Numbered from the stretch's first letter, positions 17,583 through 28,333 are shown. The stretch is DNA of 64,000 nt from DASPWV01 sp046726375 (GCA_046726375.1 JBKPAJ010000071.1:62001-126000), one strand, 5' to 3'. The notes: generated by a model from the letters alone, not told the origin. Numbers and translations are program-made.

Positions 17583-17666
17583 GCGAAAGTGGCGGAACTG
17601 GCAGACGCGCCGGACTTAGGATCCGGTAGCCGAAAGGCTTTGGGGGTTCGACTCCCCCCTTTCGCA
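17583..17666 (+). tRNA. tRNA-Leu (anticodon UAG)
   Basis: The acceptor stem GCGAAAG pairs with CTTTCGC (17659-17665) followed by discriminator A. The anticodon stem CCGGA/TCCGG encloses CTTAGGA, anticodon TAG, which decodes CUA and related Leu codons. A long variable arm (AGCCGAAAGGCTT) marks a class II tRNA, and GGGGGTTCGACTCCCCC is the T arm. No CCA is encoded after the discriminator, so CCA must be added enzymatically. Confidence 0.95.
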
Positions 17667-17857
17667 CCCGCCTTCGCTCAGTCGACGCCTGGCTCGAACA
17701 CGGCCGCCAGGCGAAGCGAGCTTCGGCGAGACAACCGCGGAGAGGCGACGGCGGTTATCAACATCTCCACATTGCCAGATGCAGGCGGTCACGCGAGCTT
17801 TGGGAGACAAGCTGCGAGCGGCGAAGGCATCGTCAACGTCCCCAACTCACCAGATAA

Positions 17858-19147
17858 ATGAAAACCGAATTCGTCGACGTCAACGAGACGCGTAAAAATC
17901 TCGTCATCGAGATCCCGACTGACGTGGTCGATGCCGAGATCCAAAAAATCTCGGCGAAGTACAGTCGTTCGGCCAAGCTCCCCGGCTTCCGCCCCGGCAA
18001 AGTTCCGCCGAAAGTCATCAAGCAGCGCTTCAAACGCGAGATCCTCCACGACGTCGCGCATGAACTCGTTGAGCGCGCCGTGGGCGAGGCACTGCAGGAG
18101 CGCGGCGTGGAGCCGGTTGGTGCGCCCGACATTCGCGATCTGAAACTCGAAGAGGGGCATCCCCTCACGTTCAAGGCCGAGTTCGATGTCGTGCCGTCGT
18201 TCGACCCTGGCGACTTCTCGACCATCGAACTGCGCCGTTCGAAGGTCACCGTCGAGGAGGCCGCCGTCGATCAGGCCCTCGAGCGGCTGCGAGAGCGCGC
18301 CGCGCGCTACGAGCCGGTCGAGAGCGGCGCAGCGGAGGACGGCTATACGCTCGTGGTCGATCTCGAGCGGCAACCGTTCAACAAGGAAGGCCAGGCCGGC
18401 GACAAGGAAAAGCACGAAGGCATTCCAATCGAGCTGGGCGCCAAGGCAAACCCGCCCGGACTCGACGACGAGCTCAAAGGGATGACGCCGAACCAGACCA
18501 AATCATTCCGCCTTCGCTATCCCGACGACTACGCAGTGGCTGAACTCGCCGGCACCGAAGTCGCCTACACCGTGCGGCTGCACGACATGCGGAAGCGCGT
18601 TGTGCCGCAGCTGGACGATGAGTTCGCCAAAGACCTCGGCGAGTTCGACACGCTTGCCGCGCTGCGTGACCGTGTCCGGCAGGATCTCGAGGCCGAAGCG
18701 CGCGAAGCCAACGAACGACAGGTGCGCAACGATTTGCTCAAGAAGTTGGCGGCGCGCGTGCCGTTTCCGGTACCAGGTTCGCTCGTCGATCGAGAGATCG
18801 ATCGCCGCGTCGAAGACTTCGCGCATCGCTTGATGGAGCAGCGCATCGATCCGCGCAAAACCAACATCGACTGGGCCGCCTTCCGCGAAGGTCAGCGTGA
18901 GCCGGCCAACGACACGGTTGCCTCGGCGATCGTGCTGGATGAAATCGTCCGCCGTGACGATGTCCGCATCAGCGAAGCGGAGATCGATGCCGAGCTCGAG
19001 AAGTACGCGCAGAACACCGGCCTCACCGTGCCGGCGATTCGGGCGCGGATTGAACAGGAGGGTGGCCTGGGCCGGCTGGTGGCGGGCATGCGGCGCGAAA
19101 AAGCGCTCACGCACGTGATGGGTCAGGCCAAGATCGTGGAATTGTAG
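17858..19147 (+). CDS. tig: Trigger factor, ribosome-associated chaperone
   Basis: A 429-residue protein. The N-terminal ribosome-binding domain carries the signature GFRPGKVPP near residue 43. The central FKBP-like peptidyl-prolyl isomerase domain lies at about 150-240 (IPIELGAKANPPGLDDELKG, FRLRYPDDYAV). The long helical chaperone arms make up the C-terminal part (LDDEFAKDLGEFDTLAALRD and onward). It docks at the ribosome exit tunnel and shields nascent chains. It begins the classic tig-clpP-clpX-lon order, about 190 bases after tRNA-Leu. That spacer shows no gene. Confidence 0.96.
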   Translation: MKTEFVDVNETRKNLVIEIPTDVVDAEIQKISAKYSRSAKLPGFRPGKVPPKVIKQRFKREILHDVAHELVERAVGEALQERGVEPVGAPDIRDLKLEEGHPLTFKAEFDVVPSFDPGDFSTIELRRSKVTVEEAAVDQALERLRERAARYEPVESGAAEDGYTLVVDLERQPFNKEGQAGDKEKHEGIPIELGAKANPPGLDDELKGMTPNQTKSFRLRYPDDYAVAELAGTEVAYTVRLHDMRKRVVPQLDDEFAKDLGEFDTLAALRDRVRQDLEAEAREANERQVRNDLLKKLAARVPFPVPGSLVDREIDRRVEDFAHRLMEQRIDPRKTNIDWAAFREGQREPANDTVASAIVLDEIVRRDDVRISEAEIDAELEKYAQNTGLTVPAIRARIEQEGGLGRLVAGMRREKALTHVMGQAKIVEL

Positions 19148-19169
19148 CGCCAGGCGTTCCTGACCTGAG

Positions 19170-19192
19170 CGACTCCGACATCACCGGAGTCG
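19170..19192 (+). terminator. Hairpin after tig
   Basis: CGACTCCG (19170-19177) pairs perfectly with CGGAGTCG (19185-19192) around a 7-base loop, 22 bases after the tig stop. No T-run follows, so it would be a weak intrinsic terminator or an mRNA-stabilising stem. Confidence 0.4.
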
Positions 19193-19330
19193 AAGGTAGC
19201 CACGCGTCGCGGCACCACTTGAGCCGCGCGCCCGACCTTGGGGCAACGCCCGAAGTGTCCCAAAACCGAACGTGCAATCCTGGTCATCTTTTGGCGCGCC
19301 GCGCCGATATATATAGTGGTCTCAGAGCGT

Positions 19331-19945
19331 ATGGCTTCGTTTCCCCTCAGTGCACACAATCAGCTCATCCCGATGGTGGTCGAACAGACCAACCGGGGCG
19401 AGCGCGCGTACGACATTTTCTCGCGCCTGCTCAAGGACAACATCATCATCATCGGCACGCCGATCGACCACAACATTGCCAATCTCGTGGTCGCACAAAT
19501 GCTGTTTCTTGAATCGGAAGATCCCGACAAGGACATCCAGCTTTACATCAACAGCCCCGGCGGATCGATCACCGACGGCTTCGCGATCTACGACACCATG
19601 CAGTTCATCCGCCCCGACGTGCAAACCATCTGCATCGGGCAAGCGGCGTCGATCGCGGCGGTGCTGCTGGCGGCCGGGGCGAAGGGCAAGCGCTACTCGC
19701 TCCCGAACTCACGCATTCTGATCCATCAGCCGTGGATGTCGGGACTCGGCGGGCAGGCCACCGATATCGACATCGCCGCAAAAGAGATTCTGCGTATGCG
19801 TGTGCGGATCAACGAGATTCTGGTGGCGCACACCGGGCAGGATATCAAGCGCATTCAGGAAGATACCGAACGCGACTACATCATGTCGGCCGAGCAGGGC
19901 AAGGAGTACGGAATTATTGACGACGTGATTCGGAAACGGGTGTAG
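19331..19945 (+). CDS. clpP: ATP-dependent Clp protease proteolytic subunit
   Basis: A 204-residue serine peptidase from the ATG at 19331; the mature N-terminus would be near LIPMVVEQTNRGERAYDI. The catalytic Ser is in CIGQAASIAAVLL, with alanine following where many ClpP have GA, the catalytic His is in RILIHQPW, and the Asp follows in the next helix region (AEQGKEYGIIDD lies near the C-terminus). It assembles as a tetradecamer with ClpX, whose gene starts 13 bases after its stop. TATATAG about 15 bases upstream of the start may be a -10 element. Confidence 0.96.
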   Translation: MASFPLSAHNQLIPMVVEQTNRGERAYDIFSRLLKDNIIIIGTPIDHNIANLVVAQMLFLESEDPDKDIQLYINSPGGSITDGFAIYDTMQFIRPDVQTICIGQAASIAAVLLAAGAKGKRYSLPNSRILIHQPWMSGLGGQATDIDIAAKEILRMRVRINEILVAHTGQDIKRIQEDTERDYIMSAEQGKEYGIIDDVIRKRV

Positions 19946-19958
19946 GCTAGAGGTAGGA

Positions 19959-21209
<1,251 letters not shown>

Positions 21210-21224
21210 ACCTTCTCCGCCGTG

Positions 21225-21311
21225 AAGCTTTCAGCGGTCAGCTCTCAGCTCTCGGCCGACATCGACAGAGTTTTTGCCGTAAGCTGATAGCTGACAGCTG
21301 ATCGCTGTCGG
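21225..21311. repeat. Heptamer array with mirrored arms, AGCTGAY type
   Basis: The left arm reads CAGCTCT, CAGCTCT and related units; the right arm reads AGCTGAT, AGCTGAC, AGCTGAT, CGCTGTC. Units repeat every 7 bases and the two arms are imperfect reverse complements around GACATCGACAGAGTTTTT, so the transcript can form a long hairpin between clpX and lon. It fills nearly the entire 112-base spacer. Confidence 0.6.
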
Positions 21312-21321
21312 CATACACCCT

Positions 21322-23709
21322 ATGGTCGAAGTCTACGAAACGCTTCCAATCGTCCCGCTGCGGGACGTCGTCGTTTTTCCACACATGATGCTGCCGTTCG
21401 TGATTGGACGGCCGTCGTCCATTCGCGCGCTCGAACATGCGTTGGCCAAGGACAAACGCATCTTCCTCGCCGCGCAGCACGACGCGGCGGTTGACGACCC
21501 GGGCGCCAACGACATCTACACCATGGGTTGCATTGTGAACGTGGTGCAGAGCCTGAAGCTGCCCGACAGCAACATCAAGCTGCTGGTCGAGGGCGTGGAT
21601 CGCGCGCGCGTGGTCGAGTGGAAGGAAGACAAGGGCTTCCACCGCGTCGTCGTCAAGGTGCTCCAGCGGCAGAAAGAATCGTCCGGCGACGTCGAGCAGA
21701 CCATGAGCAAAGTGGTCACGCTTTTCGAGCAGTATGTGAAGCTGTCGAACAACCTGCATTACGACGCCATGATCGCGGCGGTGCGCGTGGATGATCCCGG
21801 CAAGCTGGCCGACACGATTGCCGCGCATCTCAACGTCGGCGTGGACGAAAAGCAGAACCTGCTCGAGATCATCTCGCCGCTCGAACGGCTCAACCGCATC
21901 GTCAACATCCTCGAAGCTGAGGTCGACAAGCTCCAGGTCGATCGCCGCATCCAATCTCGCGTCAAGAAGCAGATGGAAAAGGCGCAGAAGGAGTACTACC
22001 TCAACGAGAAGATGAAGGCGATCCAGAAGGAGCTGGGCCGCAAGGACGAAAAAGGCAACGAGATCGAGGAGCTCAAGAAAAAGATCGAGCAGTCGCGGAT
22101 GCCGAAGGAGGTCGAAGAAAAGGCCATCCAGGAGCTGAAGCGGCTCGAGGCGATGCCGCCGATGTCGGCTGAGGCGACGGTCTCGCGCAACTACCTCGAT
22201 TGGCTGATCGCGGTGCCGTGGCACAAGAGAACGAAGGAAAGCCGCGATCTCAAGAACGCCGAGATCATTCTCAACGAAGATCACTACGGACTCGAGAAGA
22301 TTAAGGAGCGCATCCTCGAGTTCCTGGCGGTGCGGGCACTGGTCAAGAAGCCCAAGGCGACGATTCTGACGTTTGTCGGACCGCCGGGCGTCGGCAAGAC
22401 CTCGCTGGCCAAGTCGATCGCGCGCGCGATGAACCGCAAGTTCGTCCGCCTCTCGCTTGGCGGTGTGCGCGACGAAGCCGAAATCCGCGGCCACCGCCGC
22501 ACCTATATCGGGGCGTTCCCGGGGCAGATCATCCAGATGATGAAGAAGGCCGGCACGCTGAACCCGATTTTCCTGCTCGACGAAGTCGACAAGATGTCGA
22601 TGGACTTCCGCGGCGATCCGTCGGCCGCCCTGCTCGAAGTGCTCGATCCCGAGCAGAACAGCGCGTTCCTCGATCACTATCTCGACGTCGAGTACGACCT
22701 GTCGCACGTGATGTTCATCTGCACGGCGAACGTGCTGCATACGATTCCGCAGGCGCTGCGTGATCGTATGGAGGTGCTGCAGCTGGCGGGTTACACCGAG
22801 CACGAAAAGGTCGAGATCGCCAAGCGGTTTCTAGTGCCGAAGTCGGTCGAAGGCACCGGGCTTACGGACAAGAACATCACGTTCACGGACGAAGCCATTC
22901 AAACGATCATCCAGCGCTACACGCGCGAGGCGGGCGTCCGCAATCTCGAACGCGAAATCAACTCGATTTGCCGCAAAGTGGCGCGCAAGGTCGTGGTCGA
23001 TGCCGAGACGTCGGACGAGATCACGTCGGAAAAAGTCACAGAGTATCTGGGCGTTCCTCGCTTCCGGCCGACGATGGCCGAGGAACGGAACGAAATCGGC
23101 GTTGCGACCGGCCTGGCATGGACGGAGGTCGGCGGTGAAATCCTCGTGACGGAGGCGACATTGATGCCTGGTCGCGGCCGCTTGACGCTCACCGGCAAGT
23201 TGGGAGACGTCATGCAGGAGTCGGCGCAGGCGGCCATGAGCTACGTTCGTTCGCGCGCCGAGGAATTCGGTATCGCCAAGGACTTCAATCGCCGTCTCGA
23301 CGTTCACGTGCACATCCCGGAAGGCGCCATTCCCAAGGATGGTCCGTCCGCTGGCATCACACTTGCGACCGCGCTGGTCTCGGCGCTCGCGCGCGTGCCG
23401 GCGCGGCGTGATGTGGCGATGACCGGCGAGATCACGTTGCGCGGCAAGGTGCTGCCGATCGGCGGCGTCAAGGAAAAGGTCCTCGCCGCGCACCGCGCAG
23501 GGCTGAAGGACATCATCCTGCCGAAGGACAACGAAAAGGACCTGGCCGACATCCCGAAGAACGTGCTCGACGTCATGAACCTGTATCTCGTCGAGACGAT
23601 GGATGAAGTGCTGAAGCAGGCGCTCGAAGGTCCGTTGACGCCGATTGCGCCGTCGCCCGAAACCGCCGTCGCGGTCGACGACGAGGCATCGGACACGATT
23701 ACGCACTGA
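21322..23709 (+). CDS. lon: Lon protease
   Basis: A 795-residue LonA-type protease. The N-terminal substrate-binding LAN domain (LPIVPLRDVVVFPHMMLPF) covers about residues 8-200, followed by a coiled segment rich in Lys/Glu. AAA+ motifs are GPPGVGKTSLAKSI (Walker A, near 353) and NPIFLLDEVDKMS (Walker B). The Ser-Lys protease domain shows PKDGPSAGITLATAL (catalytic Ser, near 675) and GGVKEKVLAAHRAG (catalytic Lys). The C-terminal tail ends in a short acidic extension. It completes the tig-clp-lon block and degrades damaged and regulatory proteins. Confidence 0.97.
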   Translation: MVEVYETLPIVPLRDVVVFPHMMLPFVIGRPSSIRALEHALAKDKRIFLAAQHDAAVDDPGANDIYTMGCIVNVVQSLKLPDSNIKLLVEGVDRARVVEWKEDKGFHRVVVKVLQRQKESSGDVEQTMSKVVTLFEQYVKLSNNLHYDAMIAAVRVDDPGKLADTIAAHLNVGVDEKQNLLEIISPLERLNRIVNILEAEVDKLQVDRRIQSRVKKQMEKAQKEYYLNEKMKAIQKELGRKDEKGNEIEELKKKIEQSRMPKEVEEKAIQELKRLEAMPPMSAEATVSRNYLDWLIAVPWHKRTKESRDLKNAEIILNEDHYGLEKIKERILEFLAVRALVKKPKATILTFVGPPGVGKTSLAKSIARAMNRKFVRLSLGGVRDEAEIRGHRRTYIGAFPGQIIQMMKKAGTLNPIFLLDEVDKMSMDFRGDPSAALLEVLDPEQNSAFLDHYLDVEYDLSHVMFICTANVLHTIPQALRDRMEVLQLAGYTEHEKVEIAKRFLVPKSVEGTGLTDKNITFTDEAIQTIIQRYTREAGVRNLEREINSICRKVARKVVVDAETSDEITSEKVTEYLGVPRFRPTMAEERNEIGVATGLAWTEVGGEILVTEATLMPGRGRLTLTGKLGDVMQESAQAAMSYVRSRAEEFGIAKDFNRRLDVHVHIPEGAIPKDGPSAGITLATALVSALARVPARRDVAMTGEITLRGKVLPIGGVKEKVLAAHRAGLKDIILPKDNEKDLADIPKNVLDVMNLYLVETMDEVLKQALEGPLTPIAPSPETAVAVDDEASDTITH

Positions 23710-23713
23710 CGCG

Positions 23714-23812
23714 GAAAGTTCAAAGTTTAAGGCTCACAGTTCAAAGTTGAGAACGGTGCAAACTTGCAACTCACAACTTTGGAACTACCTTTGAACTTTG
23801 AATTTTGAACTC
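23714..23812. repeat. Heptamer array with mirrored arms, GTTCAAA type
   Basis: AGTTCAAAGTTTAA and AGTTCAAAGTTGAG on the left mirror TTTGAACTTTGAATTTTGAAC on the right, with ACTTGCAACTCACAACTT between. It occupies almost the whole gap between lon and engB. The same GTTCAAA unit recurs at 43677, 48455 and 61846-61959. Confidence 0.6.
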
Positions 23813-23817
23813 GAGGC

Positions 23818-24441
23818 GTGAGGATCACCGCCGAGTTCGTGGCTAGCGCTGTCGACTCCGCAGGGTTTCCGAGGGAACGTCTGCCTGAATTAGCGCTGGT
23901 CGGCCGGTCGAACGTCGGCAAGTCGAGTCTGATTAACGCGCTGGTGCGCCACAAAGTGGCGCGCACGAGCGCCGCGCCGGGAAAGACCCGCCTCGCGAAC
24001 TTCTATCGCGTGGCTCCCGAAGGAGTACCGCCGTTTTACCTGGTGGATTTGCCGGGTTACGGATATGCGCGCGGCGGCAATGCGGCGGCTCGGGAATTCG
24101 AGACCATTACCACTTCGTATTTTGGAAAGAGCGCTCGGATTGCCGGCGTGTTTCACCTGATCGACAGCCGCCATCCCGGGCTGGAATCCGATCTGCATGC
24201 GTGGCGATGGCTCGGCTCGCTGGCTGTACCCTCGTCCGTCGTCGCAACCAAGTTGGACAAGTTGTCGCGCGCCGAACGCGCGCGGCATTTGAAGGAGCTC
24301 GAAAGAGTACATGAAGGTCCGGTCCTGGGCGTCTCCGCCCAGACCGGCGAAGGGTTAAAGGAACTGTGGCAACAGATCGCAACGCGGCTCAGGCCACTCA
24401 GACCGACGCCGCCACCACCACCGCTACCACCGAACAAGTAA
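23818..24441 (+). CDS. engB: Ribosome biogenesis GTPase EngB/YsxC
   Basis: A 207-residue TRAFAC GTPase with G1 GRSNVGKSSLIN near residue 30, G3 DLPGYGYA near 78, G4 TKLDKLS near 145 and G5 SAQTGEG near 180. It begins at a GTG; MRITAEFVASAV is the usual family opening. The C-terminus is a Pro-rich tail (TPPPPPLPPNK). Family members bind the large ribosomal subunit during assembly. The last 76 bases overlap the rho reading frame in another phase. Confidence 0.95.
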   Translation: MRITAEFVASAVDSAGFPRERLPELALVGRSNVGKSSLINALVRHKVARTSAAPGKTRLANFYRVAPEGVPPFYLVDLPGYGYARGGNAAAREFETITTSYFGKSARIAGVFHLIDSRHPGLESDLHAWRWLGSLAVPSSVVATKLDKLSRAERARHLKELERVHEGPVLGVSAQTGEGLKELWQQIATRLRPLRPTPPPPPLPPNK

Positions 24442-25700
24442 CGCTGGACCTCACGACGCTGAAGGAAATGAGCGTCACCGCGCTGACCAGGGTCGCGCGC
24501 GAGCACGAGATTCCGGGCGCCACCGGCATGCGCAAGCAGGAGCTGATTTTCGAGATCCTGCGCGCGCGTGCGGCCAAGGCCGGCCTGATCTTTTCCGAAG
24601 GGGTACTCGAAGTCCTGCCCGATGGGTTCGGCTTCCTACGCGCGCCGGACTACAACTACCTCGCCGGGCCCGACGACATCTACGTGTCCCCCTCGCAGAT
24701 TCGCAAATTCGATTTGCACACCGGCGACACGGTTGCGGGGCAAATCCGGCCACCGCGCGAGGGAGAGCGGTATTTCGCACTCATCAAAGTCGAAGCCGTG
24801 AATTTCGAGCCGCCGGCACGCGGCAAGGAACGCATCTTCTTCGAGAACCTCACGCCGGTCTATCCGCAGCAGCGGATCAAGCTCGAAGCCGATCCCGAAA
24901 ACCTGTCAACTCGGGTCATGGATCTGATGACGCCGCTTGGCAAGGGTCAGCGCGGGCTGATCGTGGCGGCGCCTCGCACCGGCAAGACGATGATTCTGCA
25001 GGCGATTGCCAACGCGATCACGACCAATCATCCCGAGGTCTATCTGATCGTCCTGCTGATCGACGAGCGGCCGGAAGAGGTCACCGACATGCAGCGTTCG
25101 GTGAAAGGCGAGGTGATCTCGTCCACTTTCGACGAGCCTGCACAGCGGCACGTTCAGGTCGCCGAAATGGTGATCGAGAAGGCAAAGCGTCTCGTCGAAC
25201 ACAAGAAAGATGTCGTGATTCTGCTCGATTCGATCACGCGGCTTGCGCGCGCCTATAACACCATCGTCCCGACCTCTGGCAAGGTGCTCTCGGGCGGCGT
25301 GGACAGCAACGCCTTGCAGCGGCCGAAGCGCTTTTTTGGCGCCGCCCGCAACGTCGAACAGGGGGGCTCGTTGACCATCGTCGCCAGCGCGCTCGTGGAT
25401 ACTGGATCGCGCATGGACGAAGTGATCTTCGAGGAGTTCAAGGGCACCGGCAACATGGAAGTGCACCTCGATCGCAAGCTCGCCGATCGCCGCGTCTTCC
25501 CCGCCATCGATATTCAGAAGAGCGGTACCCGCAAAGAAGAATTGCTGTTGCAGCGCGACGAGCTCAACCGCGTCTACGTGCTGAGGAAAGTGCTCACGCC
25601 GCTCTCGCCGGTCGAGGCAATGGAGCTGCTGCTCTCCAAGATGGGCAAAACGAAGTCAAACGGCGAGTTCCTTTCCGCAATGCAGAATGGCAAAGGGTAA
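24366..25700 (+). CDS. rho: Transcription termination factor Rho
   Basis: A 444-residue RNA helicase. After an Ala/Thr-rich leader (TQTDAATTTATTEQ), the Rho N-terminal helical domain begins at LKEMSVTALTRVA, then the RNA-binding cold-shock fold (GVLEVLPDGFGFLRAPDYNY). The ATPase has Walker A APRTGKTMIL near 205 and VILLDSITRLARAYN (Walker B), with the Q/R-loop region SGGVDSNALQRPKRFFGAAR. The GTG start at 24366 follows AAAGGAACT and lies inside engB; an ATG at 24468 would remove part of the N-terminal domain and is less likely. Tight coupling with engB is implied. Confidence 0.95.
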   Translation: MATDRNAAQATQTDAATTTATTEQVTLDLTTLKEMSVTALTRVAREHEIPGATGMRKQELIFEILRARAAKAGLIFSEGVLEVLPDGFGFLRAPDYNYLAGPDDIYVSPSQIRKFDLHTGDTVAGQIRPPREGERYFALIKVEAVNFEPPARGKERIFFENLTPVYPQQRIKLEADPENLSTRVMDLMTPLGKGQRGLIVAAPRTGKTMILQAIANAITTNHPEVYLIVLLIDERPEEVTDMQRSVKGEVISSTFDEPAQRHVQVAEMVIEKAKRLVEHKKDVVILLDSITRLARAYNTIVPTSGKVLSGGVDSNALQRPKRFFGAARNVEQGGSLTIVASALVDTGSRMDEVIFEEFKGTGNMEVHLDRKLADRRVFPAIDIQKSGTRKEELLLQRDELNRVYVLRKVLTPLSPVEAMELLLSKMGKTKSNGEFLSAMQNGKG

Positions 25701-26712
25701 GCAGGAAGGGCCGAGGGGCGTCGCCAAGGTTGCGAAGAACGCCCTCCCCGTCGCGCCCGCCGCGCGCGCGACGCGTGGCGTCTCCAATCTGGTTCCCGGC
25801 GAACCGCACCAGCCGCGTACGGTGCGCGTTGGCATCACGCAAATGGCCTGCGTCGAGAACCCCGATGCCAATCTCGGCCGACAAGTCACGCTGGTCGAAA
25901 GGGCGGCCGCGGCTGGCGCGCAGATCATCTGCACGCAGGAGCTCTTCCGGTCGCAGTATTTCTGTCAGGTTGAAGATCACCGCTTTTTCGCGCTCGCGGA
26001 GCCGATACCCGGGCCTTCGACCGAAGCGCTTTCGGCTGTGGCAAAGAAGCGCGAGGTCGTCATCGTTGCGTCGCTGTTCGAAAAGCGCGCGGCCGGCCTG
26101 TATCACAACACTGCCGCGGTGATTGATGCCGACGGATCCCTCCTTGGCGTGTATCGCAAGATGCACATTCCGGATGATCCCCTCTACTACGAGAAGTTCT
26201 ATTTCACGCCGGGTGACACTGGATTCCGCTCGTGGACAACGCAGCATGCCACCATCGGGGTGTTGATCTGCTGGGATCAGTGGTTCCCCGAAGGCGCGCG
26301 TCTCACGGCGATGCAGGGTGCAGAGATCCTGTTCTATCCGACGGCAATCGGCTGGCACCCCTCGGAAAAAAAAGAGTTCGGCAAGGCTCAGCATGATTCC
26401 TGGGAATTGATCCAGCGAAGCCACGCGGTGGCGAACGGATGTTTCGTGTGCGCGCCCAACCGCGTCGGACACGAGATTGTCCGTGACGCAAAGCGCAAGC
26501 CGGTGAATCCCGATGGCATCGAGTTCTGGGGACAGTCGTTTATCGCCTCGCCGGATGGCGCAATCGTGAAACGCGCGTCGGTGTCGCGCGAGGAAGTCGT
26601 TGTCGCTGATTGCGATCTGGCCCGGGTCGAATTCAGCCGCACGCATTGGCCGTTCTTACGGGATCGCCGCGTGGACGCCTATTCCGATCTGACAAAACGG
26701 TTTATCGGCTGA
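25687..26712 (+). CDS. aguB: N-carbamoylputrescine amidase (nitrilase superfamily)
   Basis: A 341-residue carbon-nitrogen hydrolase. The Glu-Lys-Cys triad is visible: TQELFRSQYFCQ (Glu, about residue 80), GVYRKMHIPDDPLYYEKFYF (Lys, about 158) and IGVLICWDQWFPEGAR (Cys, about 197). YEKFYFTPGD and QHDSWELIQRSHAVANGCFV match plant and bacterial N-carbamoylputrescine amidases, which release putrescine, CO2 and ammonia. About 45 basic and Ala-rich residues precede the domain, an unusual extension, so a later start is possible. The ATG overlaps the rho stop by 14 bases. Pairing with agmatine deiminase downstream supports the assignment. Confidence 0.9.
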   Translation: MAKGKQEGPRGVAKVAKNALPVAPAARATRGVSNLVPGEPHQPRTVRVGITQMACVENPDANLGRQVTLVERAAAAGAQIICTQELFRSQYFCQVEDHRFFALAEPIPGPSTEALSAVAKKREVVIVASLFEKRAAGLYHNTAAVIDADGSLLGVYRKMHIPDDPLYYEKFYFTPGDTGFRSWTTQHATIGVLICWDQWFPEGARLTAMQGAEILFYPTAIGWHPSEKKEFGKAQHDSWELIQRSHAVANGCFVCAPNRVGHEIVRDAKRKPVNPDGIEFWGQSFIASPDGAIVKRASVSREEVVVADCDLARVEFSRTHWPFLRDRRVDAYSDLTKRFIG

Positions 26713-26785
26713 GCGTCGCCGCGACGGTCGGACTCCTCCGCCCGGACCAGTTGGATGGCATCCCGTGGTATTGTCGGACGGCATC

Positions 26786-28333
26786 ATGCGAATCCTGCTG
26801 CTGTCGATGCCGGATTCTTTCGAACACACCCCGACGCTGGCGATCCGCATGCCGAACGGCGCGCTGGGCTCGCTGGCCGGGAACGTCGACCCTCACCATT
26901 ACGTGGCGATAGCGGATCTGATCCTCGCGCCATCATCGGTCCGCGAGACAGTCGAGCGGCTGCTCGCTGAGGTCAAGCCTGACGTAGTCGGCCTTTCGGT
27001 AATGACATTTCAACGGGCGACCGCGCGCCGTGTCATCGCGCTTGTCCGCGCAAAGGTAGCGGGCGTCCGCATCGTCGTCGGCGGCTATGATCCGAGCCTC
27101 GCGCCCGAGGCATGGACCGCGCCGGCGCTCGGTGTTGACGTGATCGTTCGTGGAGAAGGCGATGTCACTTTCCGCGAGCTGATCCGTGCCTTCGACGAAG
27201 GCCGGCCGCTCGACGATGTCAAAGGGATCTGGTTCCGCAACGGTTGCGAGTTCCGCCGTAACCCACCGCGGGAAATATCGCGGTTGTCTGCGGACGAGAT
27301 TCGGCGGCCGAAACGCGAGGCCCGGCTGCTGTCCGGCTACACCATGCTCGGACGGCCCGTGGATGTCGTCGAAACATCGCGCGGCTGCACCTTCGACTGC
27401 AGCTTCTGCTCGATCATCGAGATGCGCGGTCGAAACTTCCACCGCTTCCCCATCGACTCGGTCATCGCCGACATCGCCGACGCTCGCTCGCGCGGGGCGC
27501 GCGCCATCTTCTTCGTCGACGACAACATCACGCTCGACGTGCCGCGCCTCGAGCAGCTCTGCGAGGCGATCATTGCCGCCGGTCTGGACCGCATCGACTA
27601 CATCGCTCAGGCGATGACCGCAGCCATCGCGTCGCACGGCGACCGCCTCGCCGCGCTGATGCGCCGCGCTGGATTCCGCTACATCTTTCTCGGTATCGAG
27701 AACGTTCTCGACGAAGACCTGGTGTTTCTCAAGGCGCGATCGAAAAACAGCCGTGTGCGATCTGAGGGACGCACCAACACCGCGGTCGACGCGGTCAACG
27801 CCCTCCATCGCCACGGGATGCTGGTGGTCGGTGGATTGATCGTCGGCAACCCCGACGATCGGCGCGAGTCGATCGCCGCCAATCTCGCGTTCGCGCGACG
27901 CTACGTTGACTGGCCGTACATCCAGCACCCTACGCCTTATCCGGGCACGCCGATGACGCGCGACTTCGAGCAGCGCGGCCTGATCATGACCGATCGGGTC
28001 GAGGAGTACGATGGAACGACGGCCGTCACGCGCAGCACACACCTCGAGCCCCGGGACATCGAGTTCATGCGTTGGAGAGCGGAACGATGGCTCAAGGTGC
28101 GGCATATCCCTGCCGTCTTTCGACACGACCCCGCGTTCGTGCTCCGCAACGGATGGCGCATGCTCGCGCACACGTTCCGAGGCTCGACGTGGCGTTCGGC
28201 GATCGGACTGGAGTCGCAAGAATCGGTGTTCGACCGCTATCGGGGCATTCGAGCACGCGAACGCGCGTACGTCGACTGGCCGGATCCAATCGCAAGCCAG
28301 CCGGCGGAGCGGCCTGCAGTATCGTGTCAATGA
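26786..28333 (+). CDS. B12-binding domain radical SAM protein
   Basis: A 515-residue protein. The N-terminal half is a cobalamin-binding Rossmann-like domain (DVVGLSVMTFQRATARRVIA, GVRIVVGGYDPSLAPE, DVIVRGEGDVTFRELI). The radical SAM core starts at about residue 190 with ETSRGCTFDCSFCSI, the CxxxCxxC cluster motif, followed by FFVDDNITLD and YIFLGIENV. The C-terminal 130 residues are basic and of unclear fold. It starts 73 bases after aguB and its TGA is directly followed by the ATG of agmatine deiminase, so it is embedded in a polyamine operon. Possible roles are methylation or other radical modification of a small molecule; no substrate can be named. Confidence 0.9.
   Translation: MRILLLSMPDSFEHTPTLAIRMPNGALGSLAGNVDPHHYVAIADLILAPSSVRETVERLLAEVKPDVVGLSVMTFQRATARRVIALVRAKVAGVRIVVGGYDPSLAPEAWTAPALGVDVIVRGEGDVTFRELIRAFDEGRPLDDVKGIWFRNGCEFRRNPPREISRLSADEIRRPKREARLLSGYTMLGRPVDVVETSRGCTFDCSFCSIIEMRGRNFHRFPIDSVIADIADARSRGARAIFFVDDNITLDVPRLEQLCEAIIAAGLDRIDYIAQAMTAAIASHGDRLAALMRRAGFRYIFLGIENVLDEDLVFLKARSKNSRVRSEGRTNTAVDAVNALHRHGMLVVGGLIVGNPDDRRESIAANLAFARRYVDWPYIQHPTPYPGTPMTRDFEQRGLIMTDRVEEYDGTTAVTRSTHLEPRDIEFMRWRAERWLKVRHIPAVFRHDPAFVLRNGWRMLAHTFRGSTWRSAIGLESQESVFDRYRGIRARERAYVDWPDPIASQPAERPAVSCQ

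Noticed and set aside
21238..22803. 521-codon open frame on the minus strand opposite lon
   Set aside because: Antisense to an unmistakable Lon; composition is His/Arg/Asp-rich, as expected for the complement of a GC-rich gene, with no family motifs.
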